Source: Timema cristinae
Taxonomy: Eukaryota > Arthropoda > Insecta > Phasmatodea > Timematidae
Reading direction: 5' to 3'
Assembly (NCBI GenBank): GCA_039000515.1
Contig: JBCFYV010000012.1
Location: 125,308,132 to 125,372,131 of the forward strand
Length of the DNA: 64,000 nucleotides
Positions 23,025-35,784 of the stretch are shown one piece after another. Positions within the stretch are counted from its first letter, which is position 1. Every line of letters starts with the position of its first letter. The translations under genes and the position numbers were made by a program. The notes below the pieces were generated by a model. That model was not told the origin of the DNA and made no database searches. It saw only the letters and a program-made list of their open reading frames with translations.

Positions 23025-24330
23025 TAGCTTCGTTCAAAGTTTCGCAAAGAAGGAAAAAATCTTTCACCAACGGCGAGAGTTCATGAAGGAGGAGGCCTTT
23101 ACTGAAGTTGCTGTAGAACTATTTGCTAAGTCCAAAATAAACACTAACTGGTATTGATTCTGTCCAATTATCAGCGTGTACTGTGACACGTCTATTCTAG
23201 CTCATGGCCACATATTTACTTAAACAACAGCTGTAGAATCCTTGTCTCTCCTAACAGGGGATGAATCAAATGCTATGGTTGGCACAGTTCAACTAAACAT
23301 TTATTTGAAAATGAGCTTCAACGATTTTTTTTTAAGTGAAGAAGAATTTTTGGAAATTATACTACAGCCGTAACACCTACTGTAACAGGAGCAGATATTT
23401 TTACAAAATTCAAGAAATATGCTTGAGTAAATTTTGTCTATTAAAAAAATTAACCAGCAGAATAAACATAGATTGTGATCGTGAATTAAAAGGCATTAAT
23501 GTGAGCTTTCTGTCATCATGTCAAACAGCTTAACAAATTAAGTCATTTCTGGAATTTAAGTGTACACAGAATTCACACTCAAGCCCTTTGAGGAAAATCT
23601 TATGTATGGGGTACGTCACGAATATTGTTTTAAGAATTGTTAACAGCACCCAGTCATTAAAATTGAGATTGTTCAGAGAGTTTACAAAGGAACGGGACTG
23701 TCAGTTTGGAGACACACTTTTCCACAGGGATTTGTGTCAGCTAAATAAAGACAAAGTCCTTGGTCGATTCTCAGAGCTGCTTCTCAAATAAAATACTATC
23801 TAAAATAAACGTATGTGATCTACTAACCAGAACTGAAGGATTCGGAATTGCAAATACATTTGTAATTTATTATCGATATCACGGTTGAATAGACTAAATT
23901 TGGGACTGCAAGGTAAAAACAACAAATCATAAACATGAATTATGTGGTTTAGCCATTTTCAGGAATATTGACATTTTAGGGAATTAATGTTCATGAAAGA
24001 AATCCCTTCATAAAGGTGTTTAACGATTTTGATTACAAAAACTTTGGGCCTGAAAAACCACTCAAAATCACCAATGACCTGAGAGTCAAGTTTGATTGAA
24101 GATTCACGAAGCTTGGAAAACTAAAATCAGTTGCAAGAATTATTTCAAACTAATTTTCTCCTTTTGATGATGAAGATAATCTCAGTACCTTTGTCATCTC
24201 ACTAAATTATAACATGAAGGAACAAGAGTAATGGCTTCAAGTTTCATGTATGAAGAATGTTTATCTTTTGTTAGAAATCTTAATGCCAACATGAACTAAT
24301 TTAAGTTTTCAAAATGGATATTCTACTATT
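23025..24330 (+). pseudogene. Decayed hAT transposase (GTF2IRD2/ZBED-like type)
   Basis: Scattered frames read as one decayed hAT-type transposase. Near 23040 is FRKEGKNLSPTARVHEGG. Near 23390 is TGADIFTKFK, the 'kdIFxxf' block. At 23630-23790 is SLKLRLFREFTKER, then a region spaced like the family's 'yHtevRWLSrGkvLxRfxeLr' block, seen as NKDKVLGRFSELLLK. Near 23893 is RLNLGLQGKNN, the 'LNLkLQGk' block. Stops and frameshifts separate all of these. The assignment rests on remembered family motifs in the right order, and no C-terminal dimerisation block was found. Confidence 0.6.
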
Positions 24331-24334
24331 ATAA

Positions 24335-25520
24335 AACTTTTTTTTTTGTTTCAACGATCATGCTATGTTAATTTTAACTATAGTGGTAGGAAGTGCCTTC
24401 TGACTTTATTTGTCTCGATTCCGCTACGTCGGAAATGAAAATCACGATCCAAAATGATGTTGAACTGGAAACCTTTTGCCTTTGGCGATCGGCCAATCTT
24501 CACAAGTAGCTGCGTTCCTTATGATTCATAATCGTTCTATATTTACTATGCAACTCTATGATAGTTATAAGAAAATTAGGTTGTCTTTTTATTTCTTCTT
24601 TATAGGCCTTTGACCTGATCCATTCCAAGGGCTCTAAAGGCTGTCCTTACAGCTTCACCTAGACCTTACAGGTCTCTGAAAGTATTTCGTCTCTTGCTAT
24701 TTTGACAATTCTGTCTTCTTGCATCCTGCCAATACGTTGGTTTCATTCTCTTCATTGTGAAACTATCCATTCAGTGACGGGATTGATTTGACAAGATTCT
24801 CTTATGATCTCATTTCTTTCACTGTCTAGTAGCGTTTATTATTGATTTTTCAATGAAAAATTAGCTAGCTTAGTTGTAAAATACACATTTATTTACTCTA
24901 AATTTTCTGTAATGATAGAAAGAGACGAGTATTGAGTTAAAGGCTCAAATAATCCTAGAAAAGAAGGAACGGATATAGATTAGCAATGTGAAAGTAATAT
25001 AGGCACAGATAAAGATAATATTTAGACAGAGATAGTGAGGCTGATAAAGTGAGATTCGAGAGATAAACAGAATATATATACTGATCTATATAAGAAGGAA
25101 GGGAGAACGCTAGATTGGATTCGAGTATTCTACTTAAAACAAAATATCAATTTGATTGGAGCATGTTTCATGTAAATATTTGTATTATTTTGTTTGTTGA
25201 AATAATAAACTAAAATAAACTTTAATCAATGACAAAGTGTAAAAGTTGAAAATCGAGCTATGTTAGGCTTTATTTGTCATATTGTGTTATCTATTAGTAA
25301 AGACGACTGGTTCTGACTGTTTCTATTAAGATACCAGTCTTTATTTGATGAATACAGTTTTGATGCCTTCGGATAAATGTTATTGTTCGTTCAAAGATAA
25401 TGACAATGCTACGGCGGTTATTTCCCTTCCTATTAATGGTGTTGTTGAAGTGATTAGTTTATGTAAAAATTGCTGTGGCAGCTGAATCCTCATTGGAAAA
25501 GATCGTGTGGCATTTATACG
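24335..25520. other. No intact gene; possible LINE debris at 24590-24740
   Basis: On the minus strand, 24740-24640 reads RIGRMQEDRIVKIARDEIL, reminiscent of the C-terminal region of RTE-like proteins. The match is short and weak. Confidence 0.35.
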
Positions 25521-25526
25521 TTTCTT

Positions 25527-25672
25527 GAGAAAAGGTGTGTGGTAGTTGTAGGTTTCCTGAGAAAGGTGATGTGATAGTTATAGGTTTTCTGAGAAAGGTG
25601 ATGTGATAGTTAAAGGTTTTCTGAGAAAGGTGATGTGATAGTTGTAAATTTCCTGAGAAATATGAGGTGAAC
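25527..25672. repeat. 32-bp tandem repeat, about 4.5 copies
   Basis: The unit is GAGAAAGGTGATGTGATAGT followed by TATAGGTTTTCT. The last copy is degenerate. Confidence 0.85.
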
Positions 25673-25674
25673 TT

Positions 25675-26827
25675 AATTGTTAAGGTTGAACTATAGGGGT
25701 ATTTTTTTTCTAAACATTGATAGTAGATTTACTAGGGGAATTTATTAAGGGAGCTTAAATGTTGCTAAAATAAGGTTTAAAAACAAGTTTTCTTTTAAAT
25801 TTTTTCTGCATGTGTTTAGTTGATTCGTTTTTGTAGCGTATAAACAATAAATATTTTTCTTTGGGGAGTATTTATAGTTCACTCAACAAGTTTATATTCT
25901 AAAAAAATTCAATAAATAAAGAAAATTTAATTTAAAAAAAAGTAAAAACAAAAACGGATTAGATAATTTTATAAGAGAGCAGGTAAATAAAATATTCCAA
26001 CAATGGTAAAAAGTCAAAACCTCGGTACTCCTACTAGATACGTATTGTTGGTATCTCTGTTGCCAAGGTGCAAAATGTGAAGATTCTATAATCGGTCCAA
26101 CTCACCAGACATGTCTTCGTGCAGCTTCATCCGAGGCCACAATGGTTTACACCATTTAACACTAATTATTAGTGTTTTGTAGTAACAACAAACAGAATAT
26201 TCGTTTAGGTGTTATTTTCTTTTATTGGAGCACAAAACAGATTTAATTATTCGTCACTTTAAATGCGAAAATGACGCAGTTCTTGCACACACACATACAC
26301 CTACGTTTGCAAATCAATGTTACGCTATTTATCGGCCGACACTTTTCACACGATCGCCGTTATTAATATGAGGACTCATCTCTTCTCGTTTACCTAATTA
26401 CGAATTGATAATGATATCCTTGCAGATTTCCAACAGCGTAATTCAACCGCTTTCGTCCATCGAATGGACTGGCTGCAACTAGCCTGGACTTACAATAATG
26501 CCAACTATTCCCGATACTCCTTTTTTTCTCCCACCATTCTACCCAGTCACCAGGCAGAGGTATTGATCGACCAATGAATGTTCCGGAAACTCATGCACAC
26601 TCGCGCCCACAAGGAAATGACGTCATAATGCCACGCATCTGTTTAAATACTTCTTCTTAAGAGAGACTTTTGAATGATTGTAAATAACGAGTAGGTACTT
26701 GAGAGAAGAGTCTATGGATAAAGAGCAGTATTGTTGAGGTCGACAAATAGAGCGCGGACTATTTTGTTCGTGTCTTTCGTGAAGGAAGCTGCGACCATAT
26801 TCACGATTCGAGGAGAGATGGCGCCAC

Positions 26828-26858
<31 letters not shown>

Positions 26859-27260
26859 AAAGGCTGTATGGCTGTAATATAGATATGTAACATTTTATGG
26901 AAATATTATCATAAATCAAAATGGTACTCAATGTTAGAAGTTTAGTTAAACAACATTCTTTATTGGTAAGGTAAATTGCAACAATGGCCATAAAAATAGG
27001 AAGGTAAGTGGGGAAAGGGGAGTTTTAAGAAACTAAGCCTCCCTACTCGAAATTGTATGACACGTTATTACAAATTATTTTACCAAAGGTTTACTCCAAT
27101 GGTGGGAGGGGGGCAGCAAATATCAGTAAGCTACCTACAATATGATTTTGGTAGGAAGAACAGTAGAAGTTAGTTACTAAAGTTACTAAAACTATTATTT
27201 TATTACAATAAGTCATATATGCAGCTGTCACTTTTGAAAGATGTTATCAATATCTATATA
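25675..27260. other. No gene recognised
   Basis: Contains a (TA)n tract at 26832-26859. At 26540-26650, GACCAATGAATG, ATGACGTCAT (a full CRE palindrome) and TTTAAATA follow one another and could be a promoter, but no exon follows that I can recognise. Confidence 0.4.
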
Positions 27261-27262
27261 AC

Positions 27263-28094
27263 CAGTGGTGGCTCGAGTATAGGCACTGCGGAACGGCAGC
27301 ACCCTCTATTTCCACTTGATATTATCGATAACATTCAATATAATGAGTCCTTTTTTCTTTAATTCTTTCTTTATTTTTGTAGTATAATATCTATTCCTTA
27401 AGCTTAATGTCAGTACTTCAGTAGCCATCCCCCAGTTTATGAAAAAGATATAAAAATCTTTGTATGGAACTGTGCGCTTCACAGTGCCAGTGACGTGGTG
27501 TTTGACTTGTGCGCATGCGCATATAGGAGGAAGGTGGAGAGGAAGGCGGGACTGCCAGGTATAGAGAGCACTGTTGCTCTCGCAGTGTCGGCTCTGGCGT
27601 GATGGTGGAAGGAAGTTTTTTTTTACTCAGCGTGTGTTGTGCTTAAAAACCGTGTACTATATTCTTGAATGTGATAAAGTGTAGAAGAGTGTAGAGTTAG
27701 ATTATTATTCTGCTTCCAGCTATTCTATTTGATTCTTTTTTTTCTTTTGGTTATTTTATTTAACAGAAAGACTAAATGTGCTTACAGTACTTTCAATGGA
27801 GAAAAATTTCCTTAATTGTCATTCAGAGATAAAGGAGAAAATTATTGAACTTTTTGCGCAAATTAAAACAAGAAGAATGGATTTCATTTTTAAATGAATA
27901 GATCGAGCTTGAACTGTAACAATTTAACTAAAGTAAGTAGAATATGTTGGGTTTTTTTGTTAAGATTTTATCAAGTTCCTAAATAAATTTTCTTTTTATA
28001 CATGTTTTTTTTTTCCTTTTACACAATTTTAAAACAAAGGCTAAACATTTTCTGGAGCAGCACCCCCACTAATTTTAGCTACGAGCCGCCACTG
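27263..28094. mobile_element. Non-autonomous hAT element, 832 bp
   Basis: Terminal repeats are CAGTGGTGGCTCG at the left and CGAGCCGCCACTG at the right. The 8-bp flanking duplication is TATATAAC on the left and TATGTAAC on the right, with one mismatch. An internal ATG at 27797 opens a 34-codon frame (MEKNFLNCHSEIKEK...). This might be a leftover transposase N-terminus, suggesting an internally deleted copy and not a pure MITE. Confidence 0.85.
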
Positions 28095-28204
28095 TATGTA
28101 ACACTAATAATATAGTAAAATACTATCAGCCGCAAATTAAGGGAATTATTCTCATGGTCACCAGTGTTTGGTGAATTAGGTTTATGTTACGTTTTAAGTG
28201 TTTC

Positions 28205-28480
28205 CACTGGTTCCACATCCTCACACTCACTATCACCCTCATACTCACTATCATCCTCATACTCACTATCACCATTATACTCACTATCACCATCGTGTTC
28301 ACTATCACCATCATGTTCACTATCACCATCATGTTCACTATCACCATCATGTTCACTATCACCATCATGTTCACTATCACCGTCATACTCACTATCACCG
28401 TCAAACTCACTATCACCATCATACTTCTATCACCGTCATACTCACTATCACCATCATACTTCTATCACCGTAATACTCAC
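28205..28480. repeat. 18-bp tandem repeat (ACTATCACCATCATGTTC)
   Basis: About 15 copies of an 18-bp unit with variants. As the unit is divisible by three, several frames on both strands stay open, one of them reaching 204 codons. I regard all of them as by-products. A short echo of the unit occurs at 30272-30305. Confidence 0.93.
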
Positions 28481-28499
28481 TATTACCATGACTACAAAC

Positions 28500-29280
28500 A
28501 TCTCGCCGCATACTCACCTATAACATCATTATCATACACCCCGTTTAACCGGGAAACCAGCGCCAGTCATGGGTCCTTCGAGCCACATCAACACTCCCCT
28601 TACATTAAACAAAAAAAACAAGACTGTTTCCTCGGAAGGCTACGTAGTTCGGCTGACTTTCCCCGAGTAGCGGACGCTGCGCAGGCACTAAAACTTGGAG
28701 AAAGAAGCGTTCTTGGTGAACACGTGGTTTTCCCTACCCCCCGTATTATCTTCCTCTTGACGTTGTGCGCAGGCGTCAATGAGGGAAACTCACGCTAACT
28801 GGCTGATAGTGACATCATTGAGCTTGTGTATCCTCCCTCACATATTCCCCCCACAGTGCAATCTGAATATAAGCGTGTACCCGGCAAGGAGCAGTCACTC
28901 TTTGATGTTTTTAGGATGTAGGATCTTTCTACATGTAATTCTACGTTATATTGGAAAAGCATTATATAATTTGTAAACTGGGGAGCTGTTAAATTGTAAC
29001 TTAATTATTTATATAAGACCTATTTTGATTTGTGTCGTCATATTTTTTTATGAATAATTTTACTAATTTAGTTTTGTTGGGTAATTAGATTTGTTATGAA
29101 TTGAGGCATTTTTTTGGACGTATCTCTTTAAATTTAGATTCTATGTTAGTATAATTTAGTCAAGTTTTGTTATTTATTTTGGTAGGATATTTTGCGCTGT
29201 TATGATTGAGATCCTGTCTTACTGCGCTAGTCGTTCTAAATGAAACTTATATATATTGTTATCTTATTGTTACGTAAGGA
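28500..29280. other. No gene recognised
   Basis: The section 28540-28870 is GC-richer, then AT-rich sequence follows. I see no promoter or exon I can defend. Confidence 0.45.
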
Positions 29281-29294
29281 GAATTTCGATTAAT

Positions 29295-29569
29295 TATTAT
29301 TAGCAACGCGTCTTACTACCCGTTCGGGTTATACGCACTTACGCTAATGTGTAATGGTAGGGTGATTGTGAGATGAAATGGAGGACCTACAGTTTAACGT
29401 GGAATCCGAACCACGGTGGCGACCTGGCATTCCACACATTCACAAAATGTCTTGTCAGAGGTGTAGGAAGAGTTTGGAAATCAGATAAATCTTTGCCGAG
29501 ACCGAGGATTGAACCCCGGCCGCCAACTCAGAAGTCTGACACCTTACCCCTAGACCACCAGGTCACCTT
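29295..29569 (-). mobile_element. SINE-B, full length with 13-bp target duplication
   Basis: Target duplication AATTTCGATTAAT is perfect at 29282-29294 and 29570-29582. On the minus strand the element starts AAGGTGACCTGGTGGTCTAG. It has the B box GGTTCAATCC and a body with GTGGTTCGGATTCCACGTTA. It ends with the tail GTATAACCCGAACGGGTAGT plus an (AAT)n tail. Its twin is at 49536-49799. Confidence 0.95.
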
Positions 29570-29584
29570 AATTTCGATTAATGT

Positions 29585-32425
29585 TAGTCGACCGTTATTA
29601 AACACTCAGTATGTTTGTAAGAGATATATTAAGCCTTTTTGTGTGGGTTGCCCCGCCTCACGGGTTGTTGGACGATAATAACATCTTTACTTATTTCTAA
29701 TGTAGCCAGGTGTGTTGTTAGAAGCATATTCCTACTAGGTGATATGGATAAGAGGAGATATGATACAAATAGGCTTTCCAATATACGTGTTTCCCAACTT
29801 TAATTTCTTTTCGATAAATTTTCATTATATTTTAACTTTTGCCGCGTATATAAATTGGTTCTGTCAAATTATCATGAATGTACTTTATATTTGATTGTGC
29901 GTTTAATACTTTGAACATTTATATTAATTTCTTATACATAAATACATTTATTCTCTTCCCTATGTATATTGTTGCTATTGAGCATAGTCCACAATCTATA
30001 AACATAATATTGTTAACATTTGTATTATGTAAATAAAACAGCCTCTAGGCAGCTAGGTCTTCTTCTATTCGGTTGTTACGCTTTACATCTAGCATACCCT
30101 TAAACTCCCATTAACGTGAATAATTTAATATTTCATTTTGCTGATAGTTAAACATCTTAGTTCAGGTACTTGGGCTTTTGCATATTTGAGTGTGGATCAA
30201 ATAAAGATCCCTGGTGATCCACTTTATTGTTGCCCTTGGTATTGTAACATCTTCTCTACAGAGAAGGGTTGACTATCACCCTCATACTCACTGTCACCAT
30301 GATCACCCTCAGCTCGTCTCATCTCGACATGGAAAGGGTGTGCTATTAGTACACTTGACGTACCTGACAATGGTACGTTAGTACTGGATAATCTTTCCAC
30401 CTACTGGGCGGCGAGTGATGTGGCCCAGACGCGTCATTTTTAACAGATATTTTTAACAAACCAGAATGTGTGCAGGAACACTTAATATAAAGCTGGAACC
30501 AAAATTTGAACTAATAACATTTTTAGATTAAACAAGGTACTTATCGGTTATTAAAGGTTCTAACTTTTAAACCAGATTTTTAAAATTGCACTTTATGCCC
30601 TTTTTTATGTTAATTTTTTTTTTCTTATTTCAAAGTTAAAGAAAGGTAGTGGAGCCCCTCATTTTCCAAGTGGCCCCCAACCCCCAAATTCAGGCTATGA
30701 GTATAGGCCTTAGCTAAAACATTGGGTCCAGAGTCTTGGATAGAGATTAAAATAGTTCCATACCCTCCTAAAGAGGCTTAGCCATGCCACTGGCTATACT
30801 AAAACTAAAGAGTCTTGAAACTGTCGCGAAATATTTTCTCAAGTTGTTCAAAATGATGCCCAAGGTTATTGTTTATAAGTTTTAAAAACGAAACTGATTT
30901 CTAATTAGTTTTACAAAATGTTTTACACACACTAGTAGGTCTATAAACATTTTGTTTGTGTGATCCATGCCATGAGAAAGGAATGTTTGACTTTGCAAAC
31001 GTTCTAGTTAATCTTATTATTGGCGTTTCAAATAAAGAGTGTCCCAAAAATACTTCTGCATATTTTGCTGAAATAAAAATGTCAAACAAATTTACTGGTG
31101 ACATCACTATATGTATATTATTATACAAAACACAGGTAACTGCGGCGTGCTACATTTAATTAAATGAACATTTAAAAAAACATATATATATATATATAAA
31201 CTCAGTATGATTGCTATTATTATCAAAAGTTCTTGTGGAGCAACTGCCCGGATAAAGGAGTATTATTGTGTGGAATGTGGGGCGGGAGCATTCCTTTATC
31301 ATTTTAGCAACATTATATAAAAACAAAACAAAAAACAGCGAGGCTAAATAAGAAATCAAAATTTAGACATTTGAGGAACTGGGTGGAACAACGACTTAAC
31401 CTACGTTTTGTGAGTTCTTCTAAAAGCCATGATTCTGCAGTTAAGATGTTATTCCACACAGCTCCAATATTTATAAATCACCCCTTAAGCCAAAATAACA
31501 ATTTTAAATAATTGAGATTATTGGGTTATTAAATATTAATTCTCCCCCAAAATAAAACTAGGCTATTTACCATGGAAGTCTCTAGTTGAATTTTTATGGT
31601 AGGGAAACGTATAGGGTGGGGAGGGGTGCCTTGAATGACCCTTCTTTCCACCAAGTAGTCCCATCTTTTCCCACCAAGATGATGGTACATGCCAACCAAG
31701 TTCATAGCCACTCGGTAGAAAGCACTGCTAGACGGTCACATACAGAAGAGATAAGGGGAGTATTTAAAGGAATAAAACTCACATTAGCACGGAAATACTA
31801 TGAAAAAGAAATCCTTACCTTTCTCCATTGATCTCTATAATATAACTGGATCGACATCTGCGGCTAAAATTTTCGAGTTGTCGTCTTCACACCATTGTGT
31901 AAGAGAGAAAGAAACTTTCAGGTATCTCTTTCTCTCTTACACACATACAAGGCAAATTGGCATTTCGATATCATTCGCTAATTTGTATGACTATAATAGA
32001 TATATCAATGTATGATTAGTTAAACGTAATAAAAGGTTTGAAGAGCATAACTAAGTTTAACACTCATGACCCATTTTTCTTAATAAGTTGATTTAGGCTA
32101 AAATAATAATACTTACACAAGCCTATAAGCTAAATGATAGTTTGAATGTAAAACTACTACACAAAGTTTGTTATTCAAATACGTGTAATTAATTTTTAAA
32201 CTACCTTAATTCATTATTGTTAGCTAATATTAAATATAATATGGCTCATGAAAGAAATAGGCTATCCAAGCTAAGAGCGAACTTTATTATGTTGTAATAT
32301 AGTAATACTTCATACACGCCTATAACCTAAATGACCATTTGAATGTAAAACTACAACACAAAGTTTGTTATTCAAATTAATTTAATAAAGTTTGAAGCTA
32401 CCCTAAGATGGTGGTAGAAGTGTTA
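29585..32425. other. No gene recognised
   Basis: AT-rich sequence. There is a small perfect hairpin at 31897-31942 (GTGTAAGAGAGAAAGA against TCTTTCTCTCTTACAC) and a (TA)n tract near 31179. A ~70-bp direct repeat lies at 32105-32175 and 32305-32375 (AGTTTGAATGTAAAACTAC and ACACAAAGTTTGTTATTCAA). TAGCCATGCCACTG near 30780 resembles a hAT terminus, without a partner. Confidence 0.45.
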
Positions 32426-32429
32426 CGAT

Positions 32430-34907
32430 TAAGACTCGCAGTGGAGTGGTCCAAACTTTTGATAATAGCTGGGTTGTGCCGTATTCACCCATTCTATGTA
32501 AAATATTGAATGCCCACATTAATGTAGATGCCTGCAACTTTGTTCATGCTATTAAATATATTTGCAAATATATTAATAAAGGGAGCGATCAGGCGATCTT
32601 CAATCTGCGTAACGAAGGTGTAGCGTAAACTCTTAATGAAGTACAAACCTATCAAGCAGAGCGATATGTCAATAGTAATGAGGTAGCGTGGTGGCTCCTT
32701 GGTTTACCCTTACACAAAACACATCCGACTGTTACACATCTTGCCGTACACTTAGAAAATGGACAGCGTGTTTTCTTTAATGAGAGTAATTTCCAGGAAA
32801 GGATTTCATCACCTCCTAAACCACATTAACTGCATTTTTCCAGCTTTGTCAGACAGATACTTTCGATAAAACATTATTGTATTCCCAAGTCCCCCGTTAT
32901 TATACATGGAACACCTAAAAAAAGGAGTGGAAACGCCGCGTTCAAGGTACGCCTTTTGAAGATTTGCTAGGGGTTAAATCATCAGACGCTCTTGGTCGTG
33001 TCTACACCGTCCATGTAACGAACTTTGAATGCTTTTGTCTGCGCATGTTATTGCATCATGTTCGAGGTCCAACTAGCTATAGAGACCTTAAAATTGTCAA
33101 CGGTCAGGAATGTGGAACATATAGAGATGCATGTGAAGCTCTACGTTTGTTAGAGAATCATAACCACTGGTACGAGACTATGGAGGAAGCCGTGCAGTGC
33201 CGATCACCAGACAAAATCAGGGAACTTTACGCAACCCTCATATCATCTTGCGGTCTTTCCAATCCTCAAACGCTGTGGGATAAGTACAAAGAGTACATGG
33301 TGGAAGATATTTTGCGGCGGCTACAGCAAGTACGTGTAGATATGACTTTTAATGAGCACATCTACTACGAAGCGCTGACGAAAATTGAAAACAAGGTTAT
33401 GACAATGACGGGGGAAAAGCTTCAAGATTTTGGAATAGTAAGCCCTCGACGATCAGATGAAAATTACTTAAACGATGAAATTGCTCTGGAATTAAACTAT
33501 GATTTCACAGCATTGCAACAGAAAGTAACCGAATTTGTTTCTCGGTTACTTCCATAACATAGTCACGTATTCCAACAGGTGTTACGTCAAGTAGAGGCAG
33601 GGAATGGTGAACTCCTCTTTCTCGACGCCCCTGGAGAAACCGGGAAAACGTGTTTGCTGAACTTATTATTGGCGTTCATAAGAAAAAACCAGAAAATTGC
33701 TGTTGCCGTGGCTTCCTCCGGTATAGCAGCTACACTACTGAGCGGCGGCCGTACTGCACATTCCGTTCTAAAATTGCCATTAAATCTTGCACTTGCACAG
33801 GAAGCGTCACCCATCTGCAATTTCAGCAAAAATAGCTCTCGATGTATGGTGCTACGACAAGATAAACTTTTAGTGTGAGACGAAAGTACTATGTCCCACA
33901 AAAAAGTTATAGAGGCGTTAAACCGAACTCTTCAGGACTTGCGAGACAGTACAGATATTATGGGAGGAATGGTAGTTTTACTGGCTGGTGACTTCCAACA
34001 AACTCTACCGGTGATCCAGAGGGGCACACAAGCAGATTAAATCAAAGCCTGTCTCAAGTCATTAAGATTGTGGGCAAAAATTAAAAAATTCAGCCTATCA
34101 ACGAATATGAGAGTCCACCTTTATAATTACGTAGATTCAGGACATTACACAGAGACACTATTGAAAATTGGCAATGGACGTTTGGACACGGATGCTGAAG
34201 GCTGTATTTTACTTACAGGGGAATTCTGTAATTTGGTGGAAAATGATGTGGAGCTAAGTTTACCCAGACTTACAACTAAATTTTAATTATGATCACTGGT
34301 TGTGTGCAAGAGCAATTCTTGTACCAAAAAATGAAATCGTTAACAAAATCAACACTGACATTTTGAAAGAGGTGCAGGGAGAAATAAAAGCGTTTTTGTC
34401 AATATATACAATCATGGACACAGAACAGAGCACTTCATATCCCCTGAGTTTTTAAATTCTCTGGAGCTATCGGGTGTACCCTCGCATAAACTACCATTGA
34501 AATTAGCAGTACCAGTTATGCTTATGCGAAATTTAGATGCCACCTGATTATGTAATGGGACAAGGCTTCGGATTACACAATTAGGGCAAAATATAATCTG
34601 TGCCACCATTTTAACAGGTGTGGGAAAATGGGAAAGTGTAATCATAACGTGAATCCCAATAATCCCCACTAACCTACCATTTCAATTCAAAAGAATCCAG
34701 TTTCCAATCAAACTTAGTTTAGCTATTACTATTAACAAAGCGCAAGGTTAAACATTGCAGGTAGCAGGGGTGCATTTGGAAAAGCCATGTTTTTCCCATG
34801 GCCAGCTATATGTAGCATTTTCGCGTGTGTCCAATGCCCAGAATTTGTATGTATTTGCGCCAAATGGAAGGACATATAACATAGTATATAGGAGCGTCCT
34901 AAAATAA
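32430..34907 (+). pseudogene. Broken Helitron Rep/helicase gene
   Basis: A decayed Helitron protein gene (Rep nuclease plus PIF1-like helicase, rolling-circle transposition). The Rep remnant at 32446-32815 reads DNSWVVPYSPILC, then KYICKYINKGSD. An open segment at 32964-33557 covers the linker and the N-terminal side of the helicase. At 33579-33878 is Walker A, seen as APGETGKT, followed by AVAVASSGIAATLLSGGRTA. The Walker B tryptophan before DE has become TGA at 33876-33878. Then come LLAGDFQQTLPVIQRGT and, near 34735-34905, INKAQG and QLYVAFSRVSNAQNLYV. There are several stops and frameshifts, so no intact protein is possible. Rep catalytic Tyr motifs were not found. Confidence 0.85.
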
Positions 34908-35247
34908 TGATCTATTCTGTTCCCATGATTGAAACGGCCAAGAACAGTGGAGTAAATAAGGGATGTAAATTAACTGTAGGTAAAATTTAAGATAGAGTGG
35001 GATTTTCAATTCATGGCAAGGCATAACCTATTACTCTACTGACACACACTCCGCTACCTCTTTTCTACTCCTACACTTAATCCTTATTTATATTGTGTAG
35101 TTTGTATGTTTCTTTATCTCTACCTGTACTGACAACAACCTGAATAAGTTCATCGTTTTTATTTTCACACTTCCTGTGTCGACCGACAACTTGAATTTAT
35201 TGACAAAATAAACATTAATGCGAGCGAAGCCGCGGGCGAAAGCTATT
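34908..35247 (+). mobile_element. Helitron 3' end
   Basis: Non-coding sequence after the helicase, ending in GCGAGCGAAGCCGCGGGCGA and AAGCTAT. Insect Helitrons commonly end GCGAAGCCGCGGGC, a short spacer, then CTAG. Here the final motif appears as CTAT. The 5' end (TC) was not located. Confidence 0.65.
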
Positions 35248-35249
35248 AT

Positions 35250-35745
35250 GTATAAGTTTAGTTTAGTTTAGTCTATTTTAGTTAGTTTTTATGGTCCCAA
35301 AACAAAAGACATACATTTTCAATGTCCACAGAGCAACATAAATTCCGCCAGTAAAGTTATAAAATGTAAAATGTTGATGAATAATACTGATAAAATTTAA
35401 AAACGGAAGCATACGAGAAAAAATCCCCACCTAAAAAAAAAATTATTTTCAAAACTTGGGAATAAACATAATTACATTTTATAAACTACGCTACAATTAG
35501 GAGATTCATTTATTGCAGTTTGGGCAACTATTGCTTTGGTTCAGAGAAGTTCCATGACATCTGGTAGTGACCTTTGAAGGAGGTGGTGAATTTGAATGTG
35601 AGGGCAAGCAGGGCCCCCGGGATGAGTTCTAATTCACCTGATTAAGGGATTAACAGAGTGACAGAACTTACGGAAAAAGGTATTGGTCCAATGATATAGG
35701 ATAACTTTTAGAGGTGGCAATCCTGATTTAGGGCACCATACAAAC
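35250..35745. other. No gene recognised
   Basis: AT-rich at first, with repeated TTTAGTTTAG near 35260, then unremarkable. Confidence 0.5.
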
Positions 35746-35784
35746 TGCTAGACAACAAACTGCTCGACAAGCTATAAAAAAATA

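Noticed and set aside
26540..26830. Promoter with CCAAT, CRE and TTTAAATA
   Set aside because: No downstream exon recognised; motif matches alone are not enough.
28164..28798. Up to 204-codon frames rich in His/Thr/Ile or Ser/Pro
   Set aside because: They arise from the 18-bp tandem repeat, which keeps several frames on both strands open; no exon borders or domains.
30770..30795. hAT terminus TAGCCATGCCACTG
   Set aside because: No partner terminus or target duplication found.
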